The notes: generated by a model from the letters alone, not told the origin. A stretch of DNA of 10,000 bases from Cristatella mucedo (GCA_009760855.2 WPIO01000059.1:262501-272500); one strand, 5' to 3'. Shown: positions 1 to 7,394, numbered from the stretch's first letter. Program-made: numbers and translations.

Positions 1-1495
1 AACTAGTAAGTTTAGTTTTACCATCGTTTAGTTTTAGAAAATTTGCTGCCATCCATGTGCGGATGTCATCAATGCATGCAGCTAGTGAGTTGAGAGAATT
101 TGAGGTGCTCGAAGGCTGGGAGGGATCAAAGCAAAGGTACAACTGAGTGTCATCCGCATAGAAGTGAAAGCCTAGATTGTGCTTGGCAATCACATGAGCA
201 AGAGGCAGAGTATAAACCGTGAAAAGAACCGGACCTAGCACAGAGCCCTGAGGTACTCCATATTTCAGAGGTACTTCAGATGATCTTTGTCCATTCACGT
301 CAATACTCTGGAGTCTCCCACTGAGATATGACCTGAACCACTGCAGAGCAGTGCCAGTGATGCCCAGGCGAGATGAGAGGCGCTCTAGAAGAACTTTGTG
401 ATCGATGGTATCAAAAGCTGCCGAAAGATCAAGCAAAACAAGCAGAGACACTCTATCCATGTCTGCATTCCTAAGTAGGTCGTTGTATACCCGAAGCAAT
501 GCTGACTCTGTGGAGTGATTAGCTCTAAAGCCAGACTGGAACTTATTAGCAAGGTGTGAGGTTTCGATATACGAGTTTAGCTGGTCTGCTACGACCCGTT
601 CGAGTGTCTTTGATAGGAATGGTAGAAGGGAAACTGGGCGGTAGTTGCTCAAGTTCTCTTGGTCAAGTGTAGCTTTCTTGAGAAGTGGCCTGACCACAGC
701 TTTTTTGAAAGGTGCTGGGACATGACCTGAGGCTAATGACATATTAATTATGTTAGTTATGCATGGCAGCAGCAGATCAATGCAACGTAGGAGCAGGACA
801 GTGGGAATAGGGTCCAGAGGACTTGTTGTCTTCTTTGATTGAGATACGAACTTTAGGACTAGATCACTAGTGACCTGCTTAAATGCAGACATTGAGGTGC
901 AGCCAGGAACCGAGGAACAGCATTCTAGTGGGGAGGTTGTCATCGCAGGGATGGATTCCCTGATCTTGTCTATCTTCTGCACAAAGAATCGAGAGAAGCG
1001 ATCGGCTAGATCATCGTTAGGATCATCAGGTAAGGAGCTAATCTGGGAACGGTTGAGGAGATAGTTTATTGTCGACATCAGCATTTTTAGATTGTGCATC
1101 TGTGATTCAACAATGTTTTTATAAAAACTAGACTTAGCCTTTGCTAGGATCGATTGGTACAACCTACAGTAGTCTTCATATGCCTGTCGATGGACAGTTA
1201 GTCCGGATCTTTTGTATGCTTTTTCAAGCTTTCGTTTAGTAGACTTGGCTAGTTTAATGTCTGCGGTAAACCATAGGCCGTCTGGGCGTGGGCGCACAGT
1301 GCGCTTTTTCAGAGGTGCAAACTCGTCTAGCGTGTCAGCTAGTGTCGTGTTGAAGCTATCTACCAATGATGACAGATCGGAGGGAGGACTGAGCAGCAGA
1401 GGTGAAGCAGATATTCTCGCACGGACAGCATCGATGTCAAGGGTCTTGAGGTTTCGCGATTCACAGGTTATTGTAGAGGAGGATGTGGGCACACA
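1..1495 (-). pseudogene. LINE copy A reverse transcriptase part of ORF2, open to the window edge
   Basis: From the codon at 1495 leftward the frame is open for about 498 codons and leaves the window at position 1; a TAG at 1498-1496 bounds it on the 5' side. It encodes the linker and the reverse transcriptase that copies the element's RNA at the nicked target. Visible RT motifs are NYRPVSLLP (about 650-620), GFRANHSTESAL (about 535-500), LLDLSAAFDTIDH (about 440-397, motif A with its Asp), GVPQGSVLGPVLF (about 260-220) and FYADDTQLY (163-137, catalytic Asp pair at 154-149). All the key RT residues I can recognise are present, so this part looks undamaged. It has no start of its own: it is the continuation of the endonuclease frame after a small indel. 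The thumb and C-terminal tail lie outside the window. Confidence 0.92.
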
Positions 1496-2262
1496 CTAAG
1501 ATTGAATGAGATCTGTATGTGGTCAGATAAGCATGATTTGGTAATAATTGGTGATGACAGAGTGCAGTTATATGAGAAAATCTGGTCGAGTGTGTGACCC
1601 TTGATGTGAGTAGGGCCATGCACATGAGCCACAAGAGACAATGAGTCAGTCAATGCACGAAATTCGGTGCTGAAAGCGTCAGATAAGTTATCAAAGTGAA
1701 CGTTGAAACCACCCATTACGAGGAAGGATCGATTTCTTGCACACAGAATCGAAATGAGATCGGAGAAATCTGAGATAAAGGAGGATTTGGTACCTGGAGG
1801 GCGATAGACTACTACCACTATCGGTAGCTTGTTTTCGGGCAAGACCAAGACAATTGATTCAAAAGACTGCTTCGAGGGTACTGCAAAGGGCTTGAAGTTG
1901 AATTTCGAGCGCACGACAATAGCAACTCCACCTCCAGTTTTGATTGATCTAGGGGTGTGAAAGAACGAGAAACCAGATGGAGTTGCGTCTTTAATTGTCG
2001 GACAGTTTATCGATTTCAGCCAAGTTTCAGTTAGGGCGAGCAGGTCGATACCATTTTCAGAAATAAGGTCGCGTATTACTAGAGGTTTATTGCACATTGA
2101 GCGAGGATTCCAGAGGCAAGCGTTAAGTCTGGCCGATGAGGTTACAATAGGCCTGATGACCACTAAGTTAGAGAGATTTACAGTGACGCAAGTGGGGGAG
2201 CGTGCTGAGCGGTTCGAGACAATGCTAGGAATACCGAACGAGCTGGCACTCAGCTTGCACAT
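1468..2262 (-). pseudogene. LINE copy A endonuclease (APE-like) domain of ORF2, catalytic site damaged
   Basis: This frame encodes the endonuclease/exonuclease/phosphatase domain that nicks target DNA for target-primed reverse transcription. The first ATG is at 2262; a stop at 2278-2280 closes the frame just upstream, so the start is close to this ATG. Counting from a TTG at 2271, the motifs in order are LWNPRS (54-59), LTETWL (80-85, metal-binding Glu), GGGVAIVV (113-120), YRPPG (156-160), MGGFNVH (186-192), THIKGHTLDQ (221-230) and SDH (249-251, catalytic His). The family motif is GDFN; here the Asp at residue 188 is Gly (codon GGT at 1710-1708, one transition from GAT). The frame ends at a TAA (1470-1468) shortly after SDH, where an intact ORF2 would run on into the RT part. 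It is a broken 5' half, not a separate gene. Confidence 0.9.
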
Positions 2263-2291
2263 TCCGCCCAACGAGCTCTATGCACTCCCTT

Positions 2292-2460
2292 GATGGCACA
2301 TTAGGTAAGATGGCTGCTTTTCACGACCTCGGTCCCGAGGTTATGGGTTCAAATCCTGTGTTGAGCGATACTACATTACGCTGCAATCGGTGGTGATAGT
2401 CTTTAATCAATTCTGCCGCCATGCAAAGAGAGGCCGTTAAATCAGCTAGTACAGCCTCCT
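2292..2460 (+). mobile_element. tRNA-derived SINE, copy 1, joined to a LINE 3' end
   Basis: This stretch matches 4296-4473 over nearly its whole length, although the two lie in different surroundings, which marks a dispersed element. An internal pol III B box with one mismatch, GGTTCAAATCC, lies at 2346-2356. An A-box-like TAGGTAAGATG lies at 2302-2312, 33 nt upstream, as in a tRNA. A non-tRNA body of about 100 nt follows, ending in atcagctagtaca. The match to copy 2 stops near 2452, where LINE coding sequence begins. No A-rich or simple tail separates the two, so this SINE has no 3' end of its own. It begins directly after the 5' end of LINE copy A. Confidence 0.75.
2346..2356 (+). promoter_or_regulatory. 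pol III B box of SINE copy 1
   Basis: GGTTCAAATCC matches the B-box consensus GGTTCGANNCC except for A in place of G, likely CpG decay since copy 2 has the G. In a SINE it binds TFIIIC and drives transcription from inside the element. The A-box-like partner is at 2302-2312. Confidence 0.6.
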
Positions 2461-3090
2461 GTTGAATCAGCTCGAAATCTAGGTGTCAATTTCCAAAGTG
2501 ACCTCTCGTTAGACGACCATATCAGCTCCACAGTCAAATCCGCCTATTTTCAGCTTCATAACATTGCTAAAATTCGGGCTTGTTCTGATAAGGATACCAC
2601 GTCCAAGTTGGTCCATGCATTCGTGACATCCCGTCTCGACTTCTGCAACTCACTGCTTACTGGCCTACCAGTATATGCGATCAGGCGATTGCAGCTGGTG
2701 CAAAACTCGGCAGCTGGGCTTGTCTGTCGTGAGCGTCGCAGTTGCCACATTACTCCACTTCTCGCCGACCTGCACTGGCCATCAGTCAAGCAACGGATTG
2801 ACTTCAAGGTTTTGTCGCTCACTTTTAGGTCCCTTCATTCTTTGGCTCCAGCCTATCTCTCAGATCTACTGCCCCACCAGGCCAAGCATCGTACCACCCG
2901 CTTTTCGGAATCCAACAGTTTACCAATACCTCGTACAAATCTCAAATCCTTTGGAGATCGTGCCTCTTGTTCGTATGCACCCAAAGCCTGGAACTCACTT
3001 CCGACTTGCTTCACATCTCCTGACTTGACCACATTTAAAAAGAAACTAAAAACGCATCTATTTATGACAGCATTTAGCGGGTCCCTGTGA
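2458..3090 (+). pseudogene. LINE copy B ORF2 C-terminal fragment
   Basis: 210 codons are open from the truncation point to a TGA stop. The product is the RT thumb and C-terminal tail region shared by L2/CR1-like ORF2 proteins. Recognisable family segments are ESARNLGV at the start, LVHAFVTSRLDFCNSLLTG (thumb region, about residues 50-68), LQLVQNSAA, HITPLLADLHWPSVKQRI, FKVLSLTFRSLHSLAPAYLS, and GDRASCSYAPKAWNSLP followed by TFKKKLKTHLF near the end. There is no stop or frameshift in the fragment. It lacks the endonuclease and the RT catalytic palm, so it cannot act alone. An internal ATG-less frame extends left of any start codon, showing that it is a truncated piece and not a gene with its own start. 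Confidence 0.93.
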
Positions 3091-3110
3091 TTCGTCCTTC
3101 ATGCGCTTAT

Positions 3111-3186
3111 GCGTGCTGACACTGTGCATGCTGCCACTAACCACAGTCGCATGCTGACCCTGTGCATGTCACCCCTAACCATGTTA
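3111..3186 (+). repeat. 38-bp imperfect tandem duplication in the LINE 3' UTR
   Basis: Two adjacent 38-bp units (3111-3148 and 3149-3186) share the pattern gcatgctgacnctgtgcatg followed by cnctaacca. They lie between the ORF2 stop and the terminal stem-loop of copy B. Short tandem repeats are common in LINE 3' UTRs; no function is shown. Confidence 0.75.
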
Positions 3187-3255
3187 TCCATTTTGTTTCT
3201 TTATCAAGCATGATATTACTCACCATTCAATTGCATTTCCCTTTGCAGCAAATGT

Positions 3256-3320
3256 AAAGCACCCAGAGAGAGAGATTAAGTTCTCGAGGGCGCTTTATCA
3301 AGTGCATTATTATTATTGTT
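3256..3320 (+). repeat. LINE 3' terminal stem-loop and (ATT)n tail
   Basis: The arms aaagcaccc (3256-3264) and gggcgcttt (3288-3296) pair at 8 of 9 positions around a 23-nt loop. They are followed by atcaagtgc and cattattattattgtt (3305-3320). This matches the known L2/CR1-type 3' end, in which a hairpin followed by a short microsatellite is recognised by the element's own RT to start target-primed synthesis. The tail marks the true 3' boundary of copy B. Confidence 0.85.
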
Positions 3321-3735
3321 ATGTAGCTGAAAGTAGTCAGACTTGACTGTGGAGCTGATATGGTCGACCAATGAAAGTTCTCTTTGGAATATGACACCTA
3401 AATTTCGTGCAGATTCAACAGGAAATAAGCTGACAGAGTCGATTGTGAGCGTTAACTTTTCCAATTTCTGAATCCCACTTGGTTAGGCCATAAGTAGTAA
3501 ATTGGTTATATCGTCATTCAATTTACGAAAGTTTGCTGCCATTCATTTGTGCATGTCGTCAATACATGCAACAAGGGAGTTGAGAGAATTCGACGTGCCG
3601 GAGAGCTGGGAGGAATCAAAGTAGCGGTACAGCTGAGTGTCATCCGCATAGAAGTGAAAGCCTACATTGCGCTCGGTATCACATCGGCAAGAGGGAGAGT
3701 ATAAACTGTGAAAATTACAGGACCAAGCACACAGT
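3321..3735 (-). mobile_element. LINE copy C: decayed RT fragment, minus strand
   Basis: Read leftward from about 3735, this aligns with 1-240 of copy A and then continues past it. FHFYADDTQLY (about 3665-3630) is the RT catalytic motif, followed by a segment equal to ACIDDIRTWMAANFLKLND, then KLTLTIDSVSLFPVESARNLGV and DHISSTVKS. Damage is clear: a 1-bp deletion relative to copy A shifts the frame just before the FHFYADD segment, and an in-frame TAA follows in the linker near 3484. It breaks off at QLHN, exactly where the (ATT)n tail of copy B begins. The part past position 1 of copy A is useful because it bridges the gap between copies A and B. The right breakpoint is near 3735, within the sequence for GSVLGP. 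Confidence 0.9.
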
Positions 3736-4295
3736 GCTGCAGAAATAGGATTGTGCAGCAGAAATATCTCTTTTAATTAAAGCGGGAAAGTCCGTCTGTC
3801 ACGCCGCAAGACGGCGACCAGTACTTACTGACGTAGCGTTCAGTAGACGTCTATGACTCAGCCGAGAGAGTCTTTGGGGCAGTATCAGCTCTAGTATCAA
3901 TATAGCACTAATATATATATAAATATAGCGGCGGCAATTCAACAACGTTAGGCGCGCGTATCTCTTACAGCTGAGGGCCAACGTCTGCTCGTCCCTAGCT
4001 CGTCTTGTCGTCCGCTCGTCACTGGCTCGTCTCGTCGCTGCTGCTTGGCAGGTAGGGGTCGCGGCGTGTCCTGCCGTTGCTGCACAATTTAAAGTGAACT
4101 CGCGCGTTCTGTTTCTGCTTCAAAATGCTTAGCACTTGGTGTTGTTGATGCTATATGCTGTAAGCATTAAACACAGAAATTAAGCAAGCGATTAATGGTC
4201 GGACGCAGCGAAGGCAGTCAATGAACGGGTCTGAATGCCGTCACCATGAGAGGCCGAAGAGGACTGAAATGCGATTGAATTCTCTAGATGGTCGC
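3736..4295. other. unassigned DNA with a possible LTR-like segment
   Basis: No coding sequence is recognisable. A TATA-like run, taatatatatataaatata, lies at 3908-3926, followed by GC-rich sequence with repeated ctcgtc words at 3985-4035. At 3797 the sequence tgtcacgccgcaagacggcg resembles the TGTCACG start of many Ty3/Gypsy LTRs and contains a 5-bp cgccg/cggcg hairpin. I could not find a matching CA end with a target duplication or a primer-binding site, so the LTR reading is weak. From 4087 to 4295 I see nothing. Confidence 0.3.
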
Positions 4296-4473
4296 GATGG
4301 CACACACTAGGTAAGACGGCTGCTTTTCACTACCTCTGTCCCGAGGCCGTGGGTTCGAATCCTGCTGCGGTGGGCGATCGATTATCGCCTCCGCAAGCGG
4401 CGGTGATAGCCTTTGAGGCTCTGCTGTAGCCATAAAAAAGAGGCTGTTGAATCAGCTAGTACATTATATCGGG
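4296..4473 (+). mobile_element. tRNA-derived SINE, copy 2
   Basis: This is the better preserved head of the SINE. The B box GGTTCGAATCC at 4352-4362 is a perfect consensus match, and the A-box-like TAGGTAAGACG at 4308-4318 differs at one position from TRGYNNARNNG. If 4301 is taken as tRNA position 1, the boxes fall at tRNA positions 8 and 52, the normal geometry. The T arm folds as gtggg, ttcgaat, cctgc (4349-4365) with two wobble pairs; the acceptor stem is decayed. After the tRNA part come about 100 nt of body shared with copy 1, including cggtgatagcctttgaggct and aatcagctagtaca. Similarity to copy 1 ends near 4473; the real 3' end may lie further right, possibly at the AT-rich run near 4610-4650. 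Confidence 0.75.
4352..4362 (+). promoter_or_regulatory. pol III B box of SINE copy 2
   Basis: GGTTCGAATCC is a perfect match to the B-box consensus, placed 33 nt after the A-box-like sequence at 4308-4318. It is the internal promoter element of the tRNA-like SINE head. Confidence 0.7.
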
Positions 4474-4811
4474 TCTGAGGCGGCACGCCCAAGCCCGGCG
4501 CACATCCAAATGCATTCGGGCTACTTACACCACGTGGGCGCACCTTGATTGCATCATCATTGTCCAGGAACATCGGTGATTTCACAGTCTTCAGCCGATA
4601 GGAAAGCGCATATTATAGTACTATTATTTATTCTATTATTAAATTATAAGGAGTTATTCTATGTCCCAGGTCGTTGCTAATAAATGCGCTTCATTTGACT
4701 TGGCCATTTAAAGCAAAACATTGCAAACCTAAATCGAACCACACCCTTCTCAACACAGCGAGCGCGCCGCGAGAGATCGGAAGTGGATCGTTGCTCGACG
4801 ATCGTTTCGGC
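4474..4811. other. unassigned DNA, possibly the 3' part of SINE copy 2
   Basis: There is no recognisable gene. The left part is GC-rich (cggcacgcccaagcccggcg near 4481-4500), and an AT-rich run with several attatt words lies at 4610-4650. If SINE copy 2 is full length, this AT-rich run could be its tail. The right part (4740-4811) leads into the purine-rich satellite. Confidence 0.4.
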
Positions 4812-4861
4812 GAGGAGAGAGACAGAGACAGAGAGAGACAGAGAGAGGCAGAGACAGAGCT

Positions 4862-4915
<54 letters not shown>

Positions 4916-5130
4916 ATAGACAGAGAGAGACAGAGAGAGACAGAGAGACAGAGATAGAGACAGAGATAGAGACAGAGAGAGACAGAGAGACAGATATAGA
5001 GACAGAGAGAGAGACAGAGAGAGACAGAGACAGAGACAGAGACAGAGAGAGACAGAGACATAGACACAGAGAGAGAGACAGAGAGAGAGAGATGGAGCTG
5101 CGTGGAAAAGGGCGAGGTTGAAAGAGAGAC

Positions 5131-5171
<41 letters not shown>

Positions 5172-5216
5172 GACAGAGACAAACAGAGACAGAGAGAGAG
5201 ACAGACAGAGACAGAC

Positions 5217-5400
5217 AGAGACAGAGACAGAGACAGAGACAGAGACAGAGACAGAGACAGAGACAGAGACAGAGACAGAGACAGAGACAGAGACAGAGAC
5301 AGAGACAGAGACAGAGAGACAGAGACAGAGACAGAGACAGAGACAGAGACAGAGACAGAGACAGAGACAGAGACAGAGACAGAGACAGAGACAGAGACAG
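5217..5400 (+). repeat. (CAGAGA)n hexamer array
   Basis: There are about 30 copies of the hexamer acagag, perfect except for one slip near 5311-5320, where acagagagacag adds an out-of-phase agag. The phase change divides the array into two blocks. Confidence 0.95.
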
Positions 5401-5430
5401 AGACAGACAGAGAGAGAGACAGAGAGAGAC

Positions 5431-5640
5431 AGAGACAGACAGAGACAGACAGAGACAGACAGAGACAGACAGAGACAGACAGAGACAGACAGAGACAGAC
5501 AGAGACAGACAGAGACAGACAGAGACAGACAGAGACAGACAGAGACAGACAGAGACAGACAGAGACAGACAGAGACAGACAGAGACAGACAGAGACAGAC
5601 AGAGACAGACAGAGACAGACAGAGACAGACAGAGACAGAC
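5431..5640 (+). repeat. decamer satellite (AGAGACAGAC) x21, perfect
   Basis: There are 21 consecutive identical copies of a 10-bp unit (210 bp), with further out-of-register copies at 5651-5660 and around 5699-5730 between AGAGTGAC interruptions. The decamer is a hexamer plus a GACA tetramer, so it probably arose from the neighbouring hexamer array. The perfect identity points to recent expansion or homogenisation, or to an assembly choice. Confidence 0.97.
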
Positions 5641-5754
5641 AGAGAGTGACAGAGACAGACAGAGACAGAGAGTGACAGAGACAGAGACAGAGAGAGACAG
5701 AGACAGACAGAGACAGACAGAGACAGACAGAGACACAGAGAGAGAGAGTGAGAC

Positions 5755-5787
<33 letters not shown>

Positions 5788-5864
5788 CAGAGACAGAGGC
5801 ACAGAGAGAGACAGAGACAGAGATAGAGACACAGAGAGAGAGAGAGACAGACAGACAGACGGAC

Positions 5865-5919
<55 letters not shown>

Positions 5920-6001
5920 AGAGTCTCGGCGGCGAAAGCTAACTCCCTCAGATGCGAAAAAGGAACCGCACACGACAGCCCGGCATCGGAAACACGCCGG
6001 T

Positions 6002-6129
<128 letters not shown>

Positions 6130-6643
6130 GACGAGCAAAGGCGTCGTTCGTTTTACGATCTTGAAAGCGGTGGTAAGGCGCTGAACCTCAAGCGTGCGGC
6201 CATTGCGGCGTGCGAAGCTTCCGACGGGCGCGACTCCAGACCGAGCGGCTCCCTGGCGGCACACCATCGGGCTACAGCGAGCCGGCTCGATCCGGTGGAG
6301 GTGTTTCGCTCGCTATCAAATTCTCCAATTCCCCGCCGAGCTTAATCCCATTTGCATATATGCACAAGCGATTCAATTGCTTTCATCGGGTCTGACACGC
6401 GCACGATTACGCGTTCAAAGTGGCAGCGAAGAACTCAATAACACGCTGCCCCGCGGCCAGGGTTGCGGAAATTACGGCGCGATTACCCGCTACTTTCGCT
6501 ACTGCCTTCGGCGAGCGAGCGCGCGAGCGCAATGGCGAAATGGCGAAATGGCCTACGGCTGGCTTAAACGCTAAGCCGCGGCGAGCGTGCGATATCGGCC
6601 GATAGCTCCGACGGGGCGGCCTCGTAGCCACGTGACCGCGAGA

Positions 6644-6681
6644 CGCTGCTCGAGCCGACGAATGGCGCGGCTCGAGCAGCG
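6644..6681. repeat. perfect 14-bp hairpin, 10-nt loop
   Basis: The arms cgctgctcgagccg (6644-6657) and cggctcgagcagcg (6668-6681) are exact reverse complements around the loop acgaatggcg. No T-run follows, so there is no reason to call it a terminator. Confidence 0.9.
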
Positions 6682-6710
6682 AACGAGACGCTCGCCTCGC
6701 TGCGTCTCCG

Positions 6711-6772
6711 CCCGCCGCAGCCCGCCGCAGCCCGCCGCCGCCGACCAGCTGACCGCTGACCAGCTGACCAGC
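6711..6772 (+). repeat. adjacent short tandem repeats (10 bp x3, then 15 bp x2)
   Basis: cccgccgcag occurs twice (6711-6730) and then as cccgccgccg (6731-6740). It is followed by gaccagctgaccgct (6743-6757) and gaccagctgaccagc (6758-6772). Each gaccagctgacc holds a CAGCTG E-box-like core. Confidence 0.9.
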
Positions 6773-7043
6773 GGCTACCTGCCGACCGCTACCATTCCAG
6801 TACAACCCCGGTAGCGTCAACGGCTGCAAGTTGGGAGAACGCCGGAGGAAGGTGGATGCGGACAAGTCGCTTTTTAGACGGCTGCCGAAGAACGGCGGCA
6901 GCCGCCGGAAGCTAGCCATCTTTGTCGCTCGAGCTCGGGCGCGCGCGCCCTCGCGGGGTCGTAAAAGCGGCGCCGGAAGCTGCGCGAAAACGCTTGCTGC
7001 AGACGACGGCCGCAGCAGAGGGGCGTGACTGTGCGGCACCGGT

Positions 7044-7081
7044 CTGCGACAGACCGCCCGCCCGCCCGCGGTCTGTCGCAG
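7044..7081. repeat. perfect 14-bp GC-rich hairpin, 10-nt loop
   Basis: The arms ctgcgacagaccgc (7044-7057) and gcggtctgtcgcag (7068-7081) are exact reverse complements around ccgcccgccc. It ends exactly where the AT-rich block begins, so it marks an abrupt change in composition. Confidence 0.92.
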
Positions 7082-7245
7082 ATAATAATATAAATATAAT
7101 ATAAATATAACATTATTATCTCTTATTATATTTACAGTATACAATAATATATATTGTATCGTATACTATTATATTATGTCATATAATACAATACTATAAT
7201 ATATTATTATATTGTATTATAAATATTAAATATCAAATGCTTTAA
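7082..7245. repeat. AT-rich block with imperfect palindromes
   Basis: About 160 bp of almost pure A and T (words such as ataatataaatata and tattatattgtattat). It includes an imperfect inverted repeat with agtatac and gtatact arms at about 7136-7167. The DNA on both sides is GC-rich. It is not a simple monotonous microsatellite. No coding sequence is seen. Confidence 0.8.
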
Positions 7246-7327
7246 GTCAGCGCCGGAGCACCGCTATCTGTATGCATTGGAATTTCAACCGATCGACGCT
7301 ATGAAATCAGCGAGCGCTTGATGACCA

Positions 7328-7377
7328 GGATAGATGGTCAGGTAAACGCAGCGGATAGATGGCCAGGTAAATGCGCG
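7328..7377 (+). repeat. 25-bp tandem duplication, third copy at 7667
   Basis: ggatagatggtcaggtaaac (7328 onward) and ggatagatggccaggtaaat (7353 onward) begin two 25-bp units. A related copy, gagatagatggccaggtagg, lies at 7667-7686, on the far side of the MITE. The MITE may have landed in a degenerate array. Confidence 0.8.
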
Positions 7378-7394
7378 GACGAGCGTGAAGGTTT

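Larger units (their letters stand above)
1..2290 (-). mobile_element. LINE copy A: L2/CR1-like non-LTR retrotransposon, cut by the window edge
   Basis: A nearly full-length 5' and central part of a LINE lies on the minus strand: its 5' end is near 2290 and its 3' part is beyond position 1. Reading leftward it encodes an APE-type endonuclease and then a reverse transcriptase, the usual ORF2 order of L2/CR1-clade elements. No ORF1 is visible upstream, because the DNA right of 2290 is a SINE in the other orientation. ORF2 is damaged by one frame break (about 1470-1496) and one catalytic substitution, but is otherwise open for more than 750 codons, so the copy looks fairly young. The missing C-terminal portion corresponds to what copy B carries at 2458-3087. 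Assignment to the L2 rather than the CR1 clade rests on remembered motif style and is less certain than the LINE call itself. Confidence 0.93.
2458..3320 (+). mobile_element. LINE copy B: 3' end of an L2/CR1-like element (ORF2 C-terminus, 3' UTR, tail)
   Basis: This is a plus-strand, 5'-truncated copy of the same LINE family as copy A. It starts inside ORF2 at the P-V-E-S-A-R-N segment, keeps an open frame to the natural stop at 3088-3090, and then has a 3' UTR of about 230 bp ending in a terminal stem-loop and an (ATT)n tail at 3305-3320. Copy A leaves the window about 25 codons before the point where copy B begins, judging by copy C, which spans the gap. Upstream it abuts SINE copy 1; downstream it abuts copy C on the opposite strand. 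I could not find convincing target-site duplications around the 2292-3320 unit. Confidence 0.92.
4812..5923 (+). repeat. purine-rich GA/CAGA satellite mosaic, about 1.1 kb
   Basis: Nearly T-free on the plus strand, it is built from GAGA, GACAGA and GACAGACAGA words. A pure (GA)n run lies near 4868-4904, hexamers at 5217-5400, a decamer array at 5431-5640, short (GACA)n at 5847-5860 and (AG)22 at 5875-5918. A non-repetitive insert of roughly 30 bp (about 5091-5120, with ggagctgcgtggaaaagggc) breaks the left part from the right. Because both strands lack stops in several frames, this stretch gives very long apparent Arg/Glu/Asp- or Ser/Leu/Cys-rich proteins; these are artefacts. Confidence 0.97.

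Noticed and set aside
1212-1499. A 95-codon plus frame opposite the LINE
   Set aside because: It is a shadow of the RT/endonuclease frames on the minus strand, which carry recognisable motifs.
3276-3464. A 62-codon minus frame with an Asn run
   Set aside because: It is a chimera of copy C coding sequence and the (ATT)n tail of copy B read backwards, not a gene.
4301-4373. A functional tRNA gene
   Set aside because: The A and B boxes and T arm are tRNA-like, but the acceptor stem pairs only at 3 of 7 positions and the unit recurs with a shared non-tRNA body, so it is a SINE head.
7044-7081. Intrinsic terminator at the GC hairpin
   Set aside because: What follows is mixed A and T rather than a T-run, no gene lies upstream and the genome is eukaryotic.
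6407-7144. A 245-codon minus frame
   Set aside because: Its N-terminal part is translated from the AT-rich island and the rest from CpG-rich DNA; biased composition, no domain.
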